Part shown: positions 24,391-35,482 of the stretch, piece by piece
Layout of the letters: each line of letters begins with the position of its first letter
Position numbering within the stretch: the first letter of the stretch is position 1
Translations under genes and position numbers: made by a program
The notes under the pieces: generated by a model
What the model was told of the DNA's origin: nothing
What the model saw: the letters and a program-made list of their open reading frames with translations, nothing else
The model's database searches: none
Assembly: GCA_963678705.1 (NCBI GenBank)
Contig: OY783205.1
Span: 2,728,001 to 2,792,000, forward strand
Direction of reading: 5' to 3'
Length of the DNA: 64,000 bases
Origin: Panorpa germanica
Taxonomy: Eukaryota; Arthropoda; Insecta; Mecoptera; Panorpidae

Positions 24391-25085
24391 CTAGCTTTTA
24401 CCCCCGTCGCAAGCGACGTCTGTCTTTTGTGTGTGGCTTGAACTTCATGTAAAAATTTAAATTCCAGTAACGTTTACCCCCGTCGCAAGGCGACGTCTTT
24501 TTGGCGTGTATGATTTGAAACCAATAAAATAATTTGTAATTACATTTCATATTTAACTCTATTTTTAAATTGAAATAATAAACTCGCTTAATAATAAATT
24601 GACTAAAAAAATATATTTTTTTTATCAAAATAAAAATAATTTTCAATTTATGCGTTATTTGACCAACTTTTCTTCAAAATTTAGGATTTTTTTTTTCGAT
24701 TCGTAAATAAGTTACCAAGGTTAGCCTATATACAAAATTTCAACTTTCTAGCACAATTTTTACTCTCGGCAAATACTGCCCCCGTGCCCCAAATAAAATT
24801 TTGAAATTTTTAATATTTTTTTTACTAATAATACACTTAATTACTCTAGAATTCAGAATATCAACTTTCTCCAAAGTTCCCTACCGGAACCCCGAATTTC
24901 TTCAGCCCCCCCTTTTTAATTTTTGAATTTCTAATTTTTAATTATGGCAAATATGCACATACATAGTTTTCAAGTCCTTTACTTTTCTTCCTCTCGCCCG
25001 ATTTCGTAGCACTTTGCCTACAAACTCACTAAATATTAATCTAAATCTGCTACTGTATAAAATTTGAATTTCTAAAATTGATTAT
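24391..25085 (-). mobile_element. Helitron-like repeat in the left arm (continues 29,508-29,750)
   Basis: The 3' end CTAG at 24,391 is preceded (minus strand) by the hairpin CGTCGCTTGCGACG and GGGGGTAAAAG. The third copy of the segment (near 5,322) shows the empty A/T site AAATA-TCTTTG, which confirms insertion without a target duplication. A second gacggggg block at 24,476 marks a nested or tandem end. The LTR retrotransposon is inserted into it at TCTA (25,086-25,089). Its 5' end is lost at the palindrome centre. Confidence 0.7.
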
Positions 25086-25089
25086 CTAT

Positions 25090-26003
25090 GTAGACTTTTT
25101 TAATTATCTACATTAGTAGTTTTTGAATCTATTACCATCCCGGTACAGACTCCGCTTTGCAGGTTAGAATTTACAACCACGTGTTGCGATTCTATTATGC
25201 AGCCTAGAACTATTCAATCACTGTTGATAGCTCACAATTTGTAGGTTATATCTCTAACCATCTGTTGAGATCCTAATTTGTAGGTACTTTCCCACAATTA
25301 CAAGTTACAATTAACATCAGCCTAGGTTAATGTACAATACAACAATATAGTTTCTTTTAAAACGAGTAAACACATAATTTGGCTATTAATAGTTTAATCA
25401 CTTATCAAAGTCACAATATTACATCTAAATAAAGTTAATTAATCTTAATTATATTCACAACAAAATACACTAGATTAAATACAATATAGTTCTTTACAAT
25501 GTTTTTACATTACACCCGTAATTCGTAGTACAATTGTCCATAGTTAACAACACAATATTCTTAATGAAAATACACCTTAGTACTAAACATTAAATTTGCT
25601 GTCTAACTCTATTGTTTACGCTAATCACAATATCAATTATATTACACCTAGTAATTAATTTAAACTATGATTTTAATACACAAAAATAACAACCAAATGC
25701 AACTAGCATTCTTCTATCGCCATTTTTTACTTCTCTACTTTTGCACACGACTCGTCGTACGTGTTCATGAGACAACGCCTTTGATGACTCATAAGCATAC
25801 GCCGTTCGGCTGTTTGCTGTAAGCGAACTGGTAAGTATCTTTCTGTGAACGGGTATACTGTCTGTCACTGGTTTATTTAATCATTTAAATATACCCCCGT
25901 TCTTATCCAAGATCTTAACCTATATTACAGATAACTTATTTCTATTTCTTAAAACTAAATATAATTTAACTTAAAACTAATCTTTTTAAAAAATAACCCC
26001 ACA
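25090..26003 (-). repeat. 3' LTR of the Gypsy-type element
   Basis: On the minus strand the LTR begins TGTGGGGTTATT and ends GTCTACA. It matches 28,589-29,503 except for about four positions (for example near 25,383, 25,523 and 25,852). Confidence 0.92.
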
Positions 26004-26017
26004 TCTCGGCCCTTCCT
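26004..26017 (-). promoter_or_regulatory. Polypurine tract next to the 3' LTR
   Basis: AGGAAGGGCCGAGA on the minus strand ends directly against the TGTGGGG start of the 3' LTR, the usual place for the plus-strand primer. It is interrupted by two C residues, so the match is imperfect. Confidence 0.5.
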
Positions 26018-26039
26018 GACTCGTAACTGTCCTCAGTTG

Positions 26040-28247
26040 CTACATCATTCTTGCCCTTGATGTCATCTTGTCTGCAGATGTAGAAGTCCTGTCTGGCCCT
26101 TCACACTCTCCTGCTTCCTCCACGTCATAACGATCATTTCCTTTAATTCTCGTTATTTTGTATGGTCCTTTGGTTTTAGCTTTAGCTTTAGCTCCTGTTG
26201 CTTTAGTAGGTAACAACCAAACAAACTTTGTAAAAGCATTTACTTTAACGAGAATATGTTTATACTTTTTGCTTGTTGTCTTACATTTTCTATCGTAGCT
26301 AATTCTGTTTTCTTGCTGAACTTTTAGAATAATTCCTTTATCCTCTTCTCTCAGCTTCTTGCGTTTTTCTACAAACTCATTTTGTATTTCTGCTGCTTGT
26401 ATCCTCTCCTTCGGCTTCGGAAAATGCTTAATGGCTTCATCCTTATCCTTCGAGGAACGAACAGTGTCTTGATTGGTTTTCATTTTAACCCCAATCTTCA
26501 ATTCATTTTCTGTTATACACTTCCTTGTATAATTCTTTGCTTGTTGCGTCTTCTTCGGCTTCGGAAAATGCTTGTCTGCTTTGACCTTATCCTTAGAGGG
26601 ACGAACATTGCCTTGTTTCCTCATCTTCGGCTTCGGAAAATGCTTGGCTGCTTTTACCTCACCCTTAGATAGACGAACAATGTCTTGTTTCACTGCACAA
26701 CCTAGGTCATCCATTTCCTGGGCTGCCTGTATGACATCCTTTTCTAACCCCTCACCCCGCTGCTCTGCAACAACTAGTCGATCTGCAGGTGGTAGTTTAA
26801 GCGATCTAGAAAATATAGGAGTATCAATTTTCAATGTAATTGTCTTTTCACTTTCAGAGTTACGTAACTCTTTACGTTTGTCATTGTCCACTGACTCGGG
26901 TATTTTATTAACAACAATTTTATCGTTTATATGAGATAAGTCTAATTCACTTTCTTTATCACCATAGTCTATTTTCATTGTCATTAATTGTTTAACCTCA
27001 CTTTCATCTACATCTTTATCACTATAAAGTTTATGAAATTTAACCCCGGTTTTATCAATAACTACTTTAGCTTTAGCTATAATGTCCAATCCTATCACCA
27101 TGTTCATATGCATTGCATGAGATGGCAACACTTCAAAATAACCCACGTAAGGTTCTGAATCAATTTCAATGTCCAATTCAATTCTACCTATAGAATTTAC
27201 TCTTGAGTTTGATAAACCACGTATTGTTATTTTAGAGTCATATAATTTAACATTCTTTAATGTTTTAAAATAATCTTCCCGCACTGCTGACAAATCACTG
27301 CCAGTGTCTATTAAAGCATTTACATTACTCCTGTTATTAACACAAATTGATTTTATCATTTCAATTTTCATAACATTATGTTCCGCTTTAACAGTTTTTA
27401 TTTTAGTATTACAGTTTCGGCTAACATGTCCATAATTACCACAATTAAAACACTTATAACCCTTGTCTTTATCAGGACACACTTTAGATGAGTGTGATAT
27501 CGAACCACAATTAAAACATTTAATCTTCTCACCTGTTGTCTCGATTTTAGTTTTTGTACCTGGCCTAGATCTCCTATCATAGTCCTGGGTATCCATTTTC
27601 ATTTTTTCATATTGTTCCAGCTTACGTCTAAGTTGTCCAATATTCTCAGCTCCATAAAGTATTACCTTGTTGGCTGCACTGTCGCGAATTCCTGCTATGA
27701 TATAGTCCATGATAGCTGCTTCTTCGACGTCTGCTTGTCTAGCTATATCTAAAATATCATACACATATTGACGGATACTTTCACCAGCTCTCTTCACCCT
27801 TTGTTGAAGCATTTTGTGAACCTGTGCGCTATTTAAACTCGTATCGAATTCATCAATCAAATACGATTTAAATGTATCCCAATTTATTATCCTGGTTTCA
27901 AAATTAACAAATTGTTTTGCTGTATCAGTCAACAATCTCCTGGCATACAAATATCTGTATTTTGCATCTATTTCTGCCTGGTCGCAGAAATCATCAAATT
28001 GTTTAATCCACAATCTGACATTTTTAAGCCCATCATATTTAGGTAAAGCCAATTCTAAATCTAAAAATGTATAATTAGTTTTATTGACTGTTTCATTGTT
28101 TACAGACCTATTCTGTTCACCGACACGGCTATTAAATGAGTTCATTCTTGACAACAATTCTGCACGATTCCCACGTTGACTAAGTCCAACAAAATTGAGT
28201 TCTTGCCGTAGCTCTGCCACTGACAAATTGTCTAATTCTTGTGTCAT
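26040..28247 (-). CDS. Gag-protease protein with fused remnants of pol (735 aa)
   Basis: Residues ~8-35 (LSVAELRQELNFVGLSQRGN) form a SAP-like DNA-binding motif. Residues ~75-190 resemble Ty3/Gypsy Gag. Two CCHC zinc knuckles (CFNCGSISHSSKVC, CFNCGNYGHVSRNC) lie near 244-285, and a retroviral-type aspartic protease with ALIDTGSDLSAV near 311-322 follows. A stretch near 480-500 (DTPIFSRSLKLPPADRLVV) resembles the lead-in to RT. There the frame jumps into a Lys-rich section with three HFPKPK repeats. It then continues into YKHILVKVNAFTKFVWLLPT (about 660-680), an integrase-core strand, and GPYKITRIKGNDRYDVEE (about 697-714), an integrase GPY/F-type C-terminus. The fusion is in frame, so a deletion removed the RT, RNase H and most of the integrase. 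The product could make particles but would need enzymes from elsewhere. Confidence 0.85.
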   Translation of the reverse strand: MTQELDNLSVAELRQELNFVGLSQRGNRAELLSRMNSFNSRVGEQNRSVNNETVNKTNYTFLDLELALPKYDGLKNVRLWIKQFDDFCDQAEIDAKYRYLYARRLLTDTAKQFVNFETRIINWDTFKSYLIDEFDTSLNSAQVHKMLQQRVKRAGESIRQYVYDILDIARQADVEEAAIMDYIIAGIRDSAANKVILYGAENIGQLRRKLEQYEKMKMDTQDYDRRSRPGTKTKIETTGEKIKCFNCGSISHSSKVCPDKDKGYKCFNCGNYGHVSRNCNTKIKTVKAEHNVMKIEMIKSICVNNRSNVNALIDTGSDLSAVREDYFKTLKNVKLYDSKITIRGLSNSRVNSIGRIELDIEIDSEPYVGYFEVLPSHAMHMNMVIGLDIIAKAKVVIDKTGVKFHKLYSDKDVDESEVKQLMTMKIDYGDKESELDLSHINDKIVVNKIPESVDNDKRKELRNSESEKTITLKIDTPIFSRSLKLPPADRLVVAEQRGEGLEKDVIQAAQEMDDLGCAVKQDIVRLSKGEVKAAKHFPKPKMRKQGNVRPSKDKVKADKHFPKPKKTQQAKNYTRKCITENELKIGVKMKTNQDTVRSSKDKDEAIKHFPKPKERIQAAEIQNEFVEKRKKLREEDKGIILKVQQENRISYDRKCKTTSKKYKHILVKVNAFTKFVWLLPTKATGAKAKAKTKGPYKITRIKGNDRYDVEEAGECEGPDRTSTSADKMTSRARMM

Positions 28248-28274
28248 GGTTATAATTTTCAGTTTTCCTCTTGA

Positions 28275-28580
28275 TTCCGCTGATCAATAAGTCTGGATCT
28301 AAGGTTAAATATATTTTTGACTAAATATACTTGGTTTCGCCCTTATCCCGGTTCGATCAATTAGTCTGGTTCTAAGGTTAAATATATTTTTGACTAAATA
28401 TACTTGGTTTCGCCCTTATCCCGGTTCTGATCAATTAGTCTGGTTCTAAGGTTAAATATATTTTTGACTAAATATACTTGGTTTCGCCCTTATCCCGGTT
28501 CTGAGCAATTAGTCTGGTTCTAAGGTTAAATATATTTTTGACTAAATATACTTGGTTTCGCCCTTATCCCGGTTCTGAGC
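28275..28580 (-). repeat. Four 73-74-bp tandem repeats in the LTR-element leader
   Basis: The landmark cccggttc recurs at about 28,347, 28,420, 28,494 and 28,568 (spacings 73, 74, 74). Each unit contains ggttaaatatatttttgact and ttggtttcgcccttatccc. The last copy runs into the primer-binding site, so each unit carries part of that site. The array lies between the 5' LTR and the gag start. Confidence 0.9.
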
Positions 28581-28585
28581 CCCCA
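28568..28585 (-). promoter_or_regulatory. Candidate primer-binding site, tRNA-Pro-like
   Basis: Three bases after the end of the 5' LTR the minus strand reads TGGGGGCTCAGAACCGGG. The first nine bases match the complement of a tRNA-Pro 3' end. The rest matches only if a small indel is allowed. Position supports the call; the exact primer is uncertain. Confidence 0.55.
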
Positions 28586-28588
28586 AAT

Positions 28589-29503
28589 TGTAGACTTTTT
28601 TAATTATCTACATTAGTAGTTTTTGAATCTATTACCATCCCGGTACAGACTCCGCTTTGCAGGTTAGAATTTACAACCACGTGTTGCGATTCTATTATGC
28701 AGCCTAGAACTATTCAATCACTGTTGATAGCTCACAATTTGTAGGTTATATCTCTAACCATCTGTTGAGATCCTAATTTGTAGGTACTTTCCCACAATTA
28801 CAAGTTACAATTAACATCAGCCTAGGTTAATGTACAATACAACAATATAGTTTCTTTTAAAACGAGTAAACACATAATTTGACTATTAATAGTTTAATCA
28901 CTTATCAAAGTCACAATATTACATCTAAATAAAGTTAATTAATCTTAATTATATTCACAACAAAATACACTAGATTAAATACAATATAGTTCTTTACAAT
29001 GTTTTTACATTACACCCGTAATACGTAGTACAATTGTCCATAGTTAACAACACAATATTCTTAATGAAAATACACCTTAGTACTAAACATTAAATTTGCT
29101 GTCTAACTCTATTGTTTACGCTAATCACAATATCAATTATATTACACCTAGTAATTAATTTAAACTATGATTTTAATACACAAAAATAACAACCAAATGC
29201 AACTAGCATTCTTCTATCGCCATTTTTTACTTCTCTACTTTTGCACACGACTCGTCGTACGTGTTCATGAGACAACGCCTTTGATGACTCATAAGCATAC
29301 GCCGTTCGGCTGTTTGCTGTAAGCGAACTGGTAAGTATCTTTCTGTGAACGGCTATACTGTCTGTCACTGGTTTATTTAATCATTTAAATATACCCCCGT
29401 TCTTATCCAAGATCTTAACCTATATTACAGATAACTTATTTCTATTTCTTAAAACTAAATATAATTTAACTTAAAACTAATCTTTTTAAAAAATAACCCC
29501 ACA
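28589..29503 (-). repeat. 5' LTR of the Gypsy-type element
   Basis: This is a direct repeat of 25,090-26,003 with about four differences. It carries the same small open frame (29,165-29,368) as the other LTR, which is not considered a gene. Confidence 0.92.
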
Positions 29504-29507
29504 TCTA

Positions 29508-29750
29508 TTTAATATTTTACATGCAAAATATCATTGTTGAACCCCTACATTGGTATTATACTCGGTTTATCACCCCCTGCTCTAATGGTACACATAAGAA
29601 AATGTAGTTTCTTTATATTTTCATTATTAATATGTCAATCTATATCTGCATACTAAATTTCAGCTTTGTATTTATATTTTGGCATTAGTACCCCCCACAT
29701 ACCACCGCTACTGAAGAAGTTTGTCAAATTTTAGCACGGGGATCTATTTT
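29508..29750 (-). mobile_element. Inner end of the left arm (Helitron-like repeat remainder)
   Basis: This continues the repeat interrupted by the LTR element. It is the reverse complement of 29,949-30,191. It includes the palindrome-edge block ttagcacggggatctatttt (29,731-29,750). Confidence 0.8.
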
Positions 29751-29948
29751 GTTTGTACCTAAGAACATATATTCTAAACTATAGCCATTCATCCCTATAT
29801 ATTTCATATTTCTGGTTTTTAGCCCCCAGCGCCCGCCGCCTCTGGAAAGTTTCAGTTTTCTATAGTTTGTCTTTAATGACACTCTATATAGGGCCTACGT
29901 TCCAAATATCAACTTGCTATCTCTATTGCGACATTGCCTAGATGTGCT
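29751..29948. other. 198-bp spacer of the palindrome
   Basis: Unique sequence lies between the inverted copies of the 20-bp edge block (29,731-29,750 and 29,949-29,968). No gene is visible. A small open frame at 29,753-29,941 lies almost exactly within it, with no recognised motif. Confidence 0.85.
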
Positions 29949-30887
29949 AAAATAGATCCCCGTGCTAAAATTTGACAAACTTCTTCAGTAGCGGTGGTAT
30001 GTGGGGGGTACTAATGCCAAAATATAAATACAAAGCTGAAATTTAGTATGCAGATATAGATTGACATATTAATAATGAAAATATAAAGAAACTACATTTT
30101 CTTATGTGTACCATTAGAGCAGGGGGTGATAAACCGAGTATAATACCAATGTAAGGGTTCAACAATGATATTTTGCATGTAAAATATTAAATAGATAATC
30201 AATTTTAGAAATTCAAATTTTATACAGTAGCAGATTTAGATTAATATTTAGTGAGTTTGTAGGCAAAGTGCTACGAAATCGGGCGAGAGGAAGAAAAGTA
30301 AAGGACTTGAAAACTAGGTATGTGCATATTTGCCATAATTAAAAATTAGAAATTCAAAAATTAAAAAGGGGGGGCTGAAGAAATTCGGGGTTCCGGTAGG
30401 GAACTTTGGAGAAAGTTGATATTCTGAATTCTAGAGTATTTAAGTATATTATTAGTAAAAAAAAAATTAAAAATTTCAAAATTTTATTTGGGGCACGGGG
30501 GCAGTATTTGCCGAGAGTAAAAATTGTGCTAGAAAGTTGAAATTTTGTATATAGGCTGACCTTGGTAACTTATTTACGAATCAAAAAAAAATCCTAAATT
30601 TTGAAAAAAAGTTGGTCAAATAACGCATAAATTGAAAATTATTTTTATTTTGATAAAAAAAATATATTTTTTTAGTCAATTTATTATTAAGCGAGTTTAT
30701 TATTTCAATTTAAAAATAGAGTTAAATATGAAATGTAATTACAAATTAATTTATTGGTTTCAAATCATACACGCCGAAAAGACGTCGCCTTGCGACGGGG
30801 GTAACCGTTACTGGAATTTAAATTTTTACATGAAGTTCAAGCCACACACAAAAGACAGACGTCGCTTGCGACGGGGGTAAAAGCTAG
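29949..30887 (+). mobile_element. Helitron-like repeat, right-arm copy
   Basis: It ends at 30,884-30,887 with CTAG after the hairpin cgtcgcttgcgacg and gggggtaaaag. It includes the family core (ggggcacgggggcagtattt; gtgctagaaagttgaaattt). It has no LTR insertion and so supplies the empty site (ttaaatagataatc near 30,186-30,200). Confidence 0.75.
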
Positions 30888-31009
30888 TATTTTGTATATT
30901 TTGATTAAACTACTTCATTGTTGTGTCATTCTTGTTATCTTCTTCGTCATCGTCATCATCTAACTACTTTACTTAGCATGAAAAGAGGAGTATAGATCCC
31001 TTTTAGGAT

Positions 31010-31356
31010 CACGATAGATCTAAAATTTTCACTCGGTTTTCTTCAATTATGTCAACAATCGATAGTTGAGTGATTGTCCCTAAAGCCAAATTGGTAGTTT
31101 AGGATTAGGTCTCTCTCTTTTATTATAGGCTTCAGGCGCTTTAGCAATAGTTTCTTAAAGATCTTAGATATTATTGGAACAGTGATATAGGACGGTAAGA
31201 TTTTTTGTCATTTGGATCCTCGCTCGGTTTCAGTATCATGATTACTTCAGTCACTTTCCAATGCTGGGGACATATTTCAATCGAAGAGAAGCGTTTATGA
31301 TATGCAACAAGTCCCGTAACCCCGGTGCCCATCGAATTTTCGGCAGACTTTTCATT
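31010..31356 (-). pseudogene. Jockey-type RT fragment, right-arm copy
   Basis: It mirrors 23,914-24,270. It shares the deletion after AAATATGTCCCCAGC with the left arm, not with the third copy at 4.8 kb. Frameshifts leave no useful frame. The Helitron empty site lies just outside it, near 31,490. Confidence 0.8.
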
Positions 31357-31635
31357 TCTAAAAATTTTTTGAAAAACAACGTTTAATTTTTTTTCGAAAA
31401 TCTTCAGCTATTTGGTATATATCTTTATAATACAGAATATCAAAAAATGTACCCTTTCTTATTAACTAATGATTAAAAACCAATAATATAATTATTTATA
31501 CATTTTATTTTATTATAAGAAGAAATTAATGCACAGCTGTTATTGCACATTAATAATATTTAACACTTTTACCATGAACAAACGCAAACTTCTTCAAATT
31601 ATTGCATGTAATATTTGCGTGCTGTGTTTAAAGAA

Positions 31636-34207
31636 TTAAAAAATGTCTTCACTAGAATATGTTTCATTTAAATAAATATCATTCTCTATGAAATCTCTCA
31701 ACTGCAGTAAACGAGGTAACCTTGGCATTCGAAGAATCTGAAAAATAAAATTTGTTAGATTATTATAACAATGACAAAAAGCTGTAAAATCGTAATCGGT
31801 AAAAGTGGTTGGACAAAACTCTTAAAATACTCTTGTTTCAACTTATTATTTAAAGTAGTGTTTTTTACCTAATGTTACATTTTGTTATTTTCCGAAATTA
31901 TGCATATGGTATATACGTTGGCATTCACCATATTACCGTTACACAAAATGCAAAAGATATAAAATGTCTTTTACCAATAATTAATTTATCAATATATAAT
32001 CTTACACAAAAAACTTTATTAATTTATGTCAAATATATCTTCTGATACATAACCTAACATTTTTTAATTTACTTTATTATAATTTGATGGGCTTCTTTTA
32101 AAGCAACGGTTTTTTTTCGCTCTGTAAATTACAATACCATTAATTAACATCGTCTTTGCAGGATCTTCTTAAACATTTCCTCATATGTTTGTTTCTAACC
32201 TCGGTCACATTCGCTGAAAAACCGCTGACGCTGCTGACAGCTTGCCAGATTTCATTAACAAGAATTCCCGATCAATTGGATTGAGATCCATGTATTTGTA
32301 GTTCAATATTTAAATATTTACTTAAATATTTGCAAATCGTTTAAAATATCTGTCAAATTTGTACATACCCCAGTCAGTTGTTGTAGATAAAATGCAGAAG
32401 TCACTGTTAAAATCTGCTTCCGGTCAGTCTGTTGATTGATTTTATCCACTATTCTTTCAACAATCTGGGCATAATTGTCATTAGAGTATTCAGTTTGACC
32501 GTTCACGAATTCAATAAACTGTGAACAAACAAGTCAGAACAGATTATTTAGCAGAATCCTATTTTATTATATAGAAATTTATAAAAGAAAACATCGTTCA
32601 AATCTTTTGATTCACATTTCTGTTTTAGTTGTATATAAGTTAAACTAATATAAATAGAAAGGTTTCTATCAAATGCGCTTATGTCGCACTGAAAATATTT
32701 AAACTAGCAGACGATGGTCTGAAGCGTAAGAACACTTTTCAATTAAAACATTCATTAAAGCTTTAACATATTTAATTTTAAAAATAGGAATCTTCCCAAT
32801 TAAATTTTAAATTGTTGACGAAAGAAATTAGTCAGTGTTGATACTTACTTTTAGTGTGTCATTCACCAGCAGCGGTAATGAAAAGCTTTCTTCAATAACG
32901 GTACAACATATTATTCTAACAGTTTCCAAAGTTTTGCATCCACTTAAAATGGTCAGACAGTCCGGGTTAAATAAGTCTCCTGCCTTAGTTATGCTAAATT
33001 TCTTTAATTTTGGTAATTTAATAAGATGCTCTACTCCTTCTTTTGAAAGATTTGTAGGTTCGAATAAATTAATATCTTTTAAATTTAGACAATTTTCGGA
33101 AATCACTTTTAATACGTTGTCAATTTCTATAGCCGGTACATGCAATCGAAGAGTTGTTAGTTTTGTTAATTCTCTTAGTGACTGGAATGACATCGATTGA
33201 AACACAGGAAGCGTAAGTGTCCGTATGTTAGGTAATAGTTCCACTAAACTTCTAACCAAGTTGTATTCAAGTGGTGAGGTGTGGTGTTCGTGTAAAAGGA
33301 ATACATTGTCACCTATCTCCAACGAATCCAGATCCAAGATTTTCAAACGCTCAAATAAGATATTAGTATAAAACGAAAAATATCCTTTGACACTAAGTTT
33401 TTTTAATTTTAGAGGCAAATATCTAAAGAAGTGACTATATTCACCGTTCTCAAATTCAACATGTAACTCGACAAGTTGAGGATTATTTTGTAATAATATT
33501 GGTAACATTGAGTCATCTGTCAATGCAATACGCACTGATTTGAAACTGGTATATCTACTTAACATGCTTATCTGATCTGGTTGTAGTTCTGATCTGGTAT
33601 CTAAATACAGTAATTCCAACTGCCAATTTTGCATGCACCTTAAAAGTATGTTAAGATTTAGTTCTACGAAATCAATCAATGTTAGTGACTTAAGTGAGCT
33701 TCCTAATTTCTCAAAACACATTCCATTAACAGGTGTGTCATTAAAATCGCGAATGGTCACTTCCTGAAGCCCGGGATTGCTTTGAAATAACTGTCCCAAC
33801 ACATTATCATCAACGTCTCCGCAGGTAATTGAAAGTGACTTCAACGTGGTCAGACTGCCTAATGCTACCACATCTTCATTTATCAATGGTATCCCGGGTA
33901 TGTTCAAAACTTCTATTTGATGACAATGTGTGCTGATGGAAATAGGAAACTCCCCTTTAAACTCCAAATATCGCCTTCTAGTTAACTTCAGAGTCTGTAA
34001 ATTCTTAATCAATGATAAATCAATTGTAGAGATTTGGTTGTCTAGAAATTCGTCAACATCGAGCACTCGAAGACTCTGCCAATGTTTATCCACAGTTTCG
34101 AATTGTCCACGAAACACTGTATTAAAATTAAGTACATCGTTGTACTGTAGATATGACAGTATCAGCAACACACTATAAGTATCTAAAGATTCCATGGACG
34201 TTTCCAT
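31636..34207 (-). CDS. F-box/LRR-like protein, right-arm copy (three exons)
   Basis: Exon 1 is 32,849-34,207 (453 codons from METSMESLDTY), exon 2 is 32,369-32,518 (50 codons) and exon 3 is 31,636-31,737 (33 codons plus TAA). All splice sites are intact and phase 0, giving about 536 residues. Domain structure matches the left copy: F-box-like N-terminus, then leucine-rich repeats. Relative to the left copy it lacks Asp-Glu-Leu after GEF, reads DTP for RFTL, and has about a dozen further substitutions (His/Tyr near the F-box, Gly/Arg, Glu/Lys, Asn-Gln/Glu-Glu near the end of exon 1). Both copies look functional; SCF substrate-receptor function is inferred from the family. Confidence 0.8.
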
Positions 34208-34214
34208 GACGATT

Positions 34215-35480
34215 GCGTTGAGGAGATCTTGATTACACCTATAAAAATGTAAATGTGAATTTAAAATTATATTTGTCGCTAGAAAAGTTTTAACAGAACA
34301 GTTAGCTTATGTACTACATTTTAAAATTTGCCGGAGCGGGGTGGCCCTTTCATTGTAATTGTAATGGTCATTACAGCAATAGTTATCTGGACGTGAAATT
34401 AATTGTCTTATTATATTATAATTCTTAAAATATAACACCATTTGTACTCGTAAAATGTAAACTGTTTAGGATAATGACTACGTTAATAAATGGATTCAAG
34501 AACAAACCATTCAATCTTAGCCTACACATGCTGCTTGCTACAACAATCTGCTGTTTAAGATGTAACAATTAAATCAACTTTGTTTGTCCGTTTGTCAAAC
34601 AGGGTTTGACCAGGGTTTATTGTTCAGATCTATTTCATTTGTCGATTTCAACACCATTTTCAACTATTTTTATTTATTTACTAAACACAAATAAAAAGAA
34701 CGTCAATGCACAATGAGATTATTTTGCAGAGTAGGTACTTGACCATTTTGTTCGAGATTACATTTAAAACCGTAATTTCTTTAGAAGTTCCGACTTAGGA
34801 TTGCAACATTCTTGTTTCATAATAATACTACCTAAAACTTTTTAAAATAGTATAAGCAAGAGTTTTATTAGTATCGCATGTTTATGTCACACTAGTCTGT
34901 ACGTTAAAAGTGCAACACATTTAGTACACTCATGTATAACTAATATTAATCTTTAAATGAAAATGTATAAATATATTAGGCGTTAATATAAGCTGCTTTA
35001 ATTTTTTGACCAGAGTGTATCGAGTTTACTACAGTTAGATATTTGTTCCTCAGCGTAATATTTAATAAAAATTTCAAGGTCGATTCGGTTAAACACCCTG
35101 TGTCGTTTCACCCGTCACAGTACCACAGCCAACATGAGCCGAGCATCAACATATATGTACATGTATAATAAAACGGCAAGCCTGTATAGGGAACAAAGGC
35201 AACTTTGATACGTATGATGCAAATAGTACAGCAACAAGCATACAAAATGAGAGGGTTGTCCTTTTCATAGATTTAATAATAACAATCAACCTTAAATTGA
35301 AACAAAATATTATTGCATAATATTTTCACAAATATATAAAAATTATTTTAACTAACATGCGAAACCGGTGAAATGTACTTTTTTACTGATATGATCGACG
35401 CGTTGGTGATCTCGTATTCCATAACTGGTTGGAAATCAGTTTGGACCGTATACAGAAACAAAATATTTAAACAATTTAAT
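34215..35480. other. Upstream region of the right F-box/LRR-like gene
   Basis: Noncoding, and essentially identical to 14,400-15,630. Confidence 0.4.
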
Positions 35481-35482
35481 AT

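Larger units (their letters stand above)
25090..29503 (-). mobile_element. Non-autonomous Ty3/Gypsy-type LTR retrotransposon (4.41 kb)
   Basis: Two direct LTRs of about 915 bp (25,090-26,003 and 28,589-29,503) flank a 2.6-kb interior. A 4-bp target duplication TCTA lies at 25,086-25,089 and 29,504-29,507, and the empty site with a single TCTA is preserved in the right arm near 30,190. On the minus strand there is a primer-binding-like site next to the 5' LTR, a tandem-repeat leader, one 735-codon ORF, and a purine-rich tract AGGAAGGGCCGAGA before the 3' LTR. I saw only about four differences between the LTRs, so the insertion is recent. RT, RNase H and most of integrase are deleted. Confidence 0.93.
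8975..29750 (+). repeat. Left arm of a giant inverted duplication
   Basis: Sequence here reappears reverse-complemented at 29,949-40,917. Paired positions sum to 49,892 at the outer edge, 49,876-49,888 through the middle, 55,278 after the Helitron insertion and 59,699 at the inner edge. The jumps equal the lengths of two insertions found only in this arm (Helitron 18,393-23,738; LTR element 25,090-29,503). Without them the arm is about 11.0 kb. Small indels cause the remaining drift. Identity looks near-perfect between 14.4 and 15.6 kb and about 98% around intron 1 of the F-box gene. Confidence 0.95.

Noticed and set aside
25665..25868. 67-codon frame in each LTR (also at 29,165-29,368)
   Set aside because: It is present only because the LTR is duplicated, has no motif, and lies in the U3/R region of the element.
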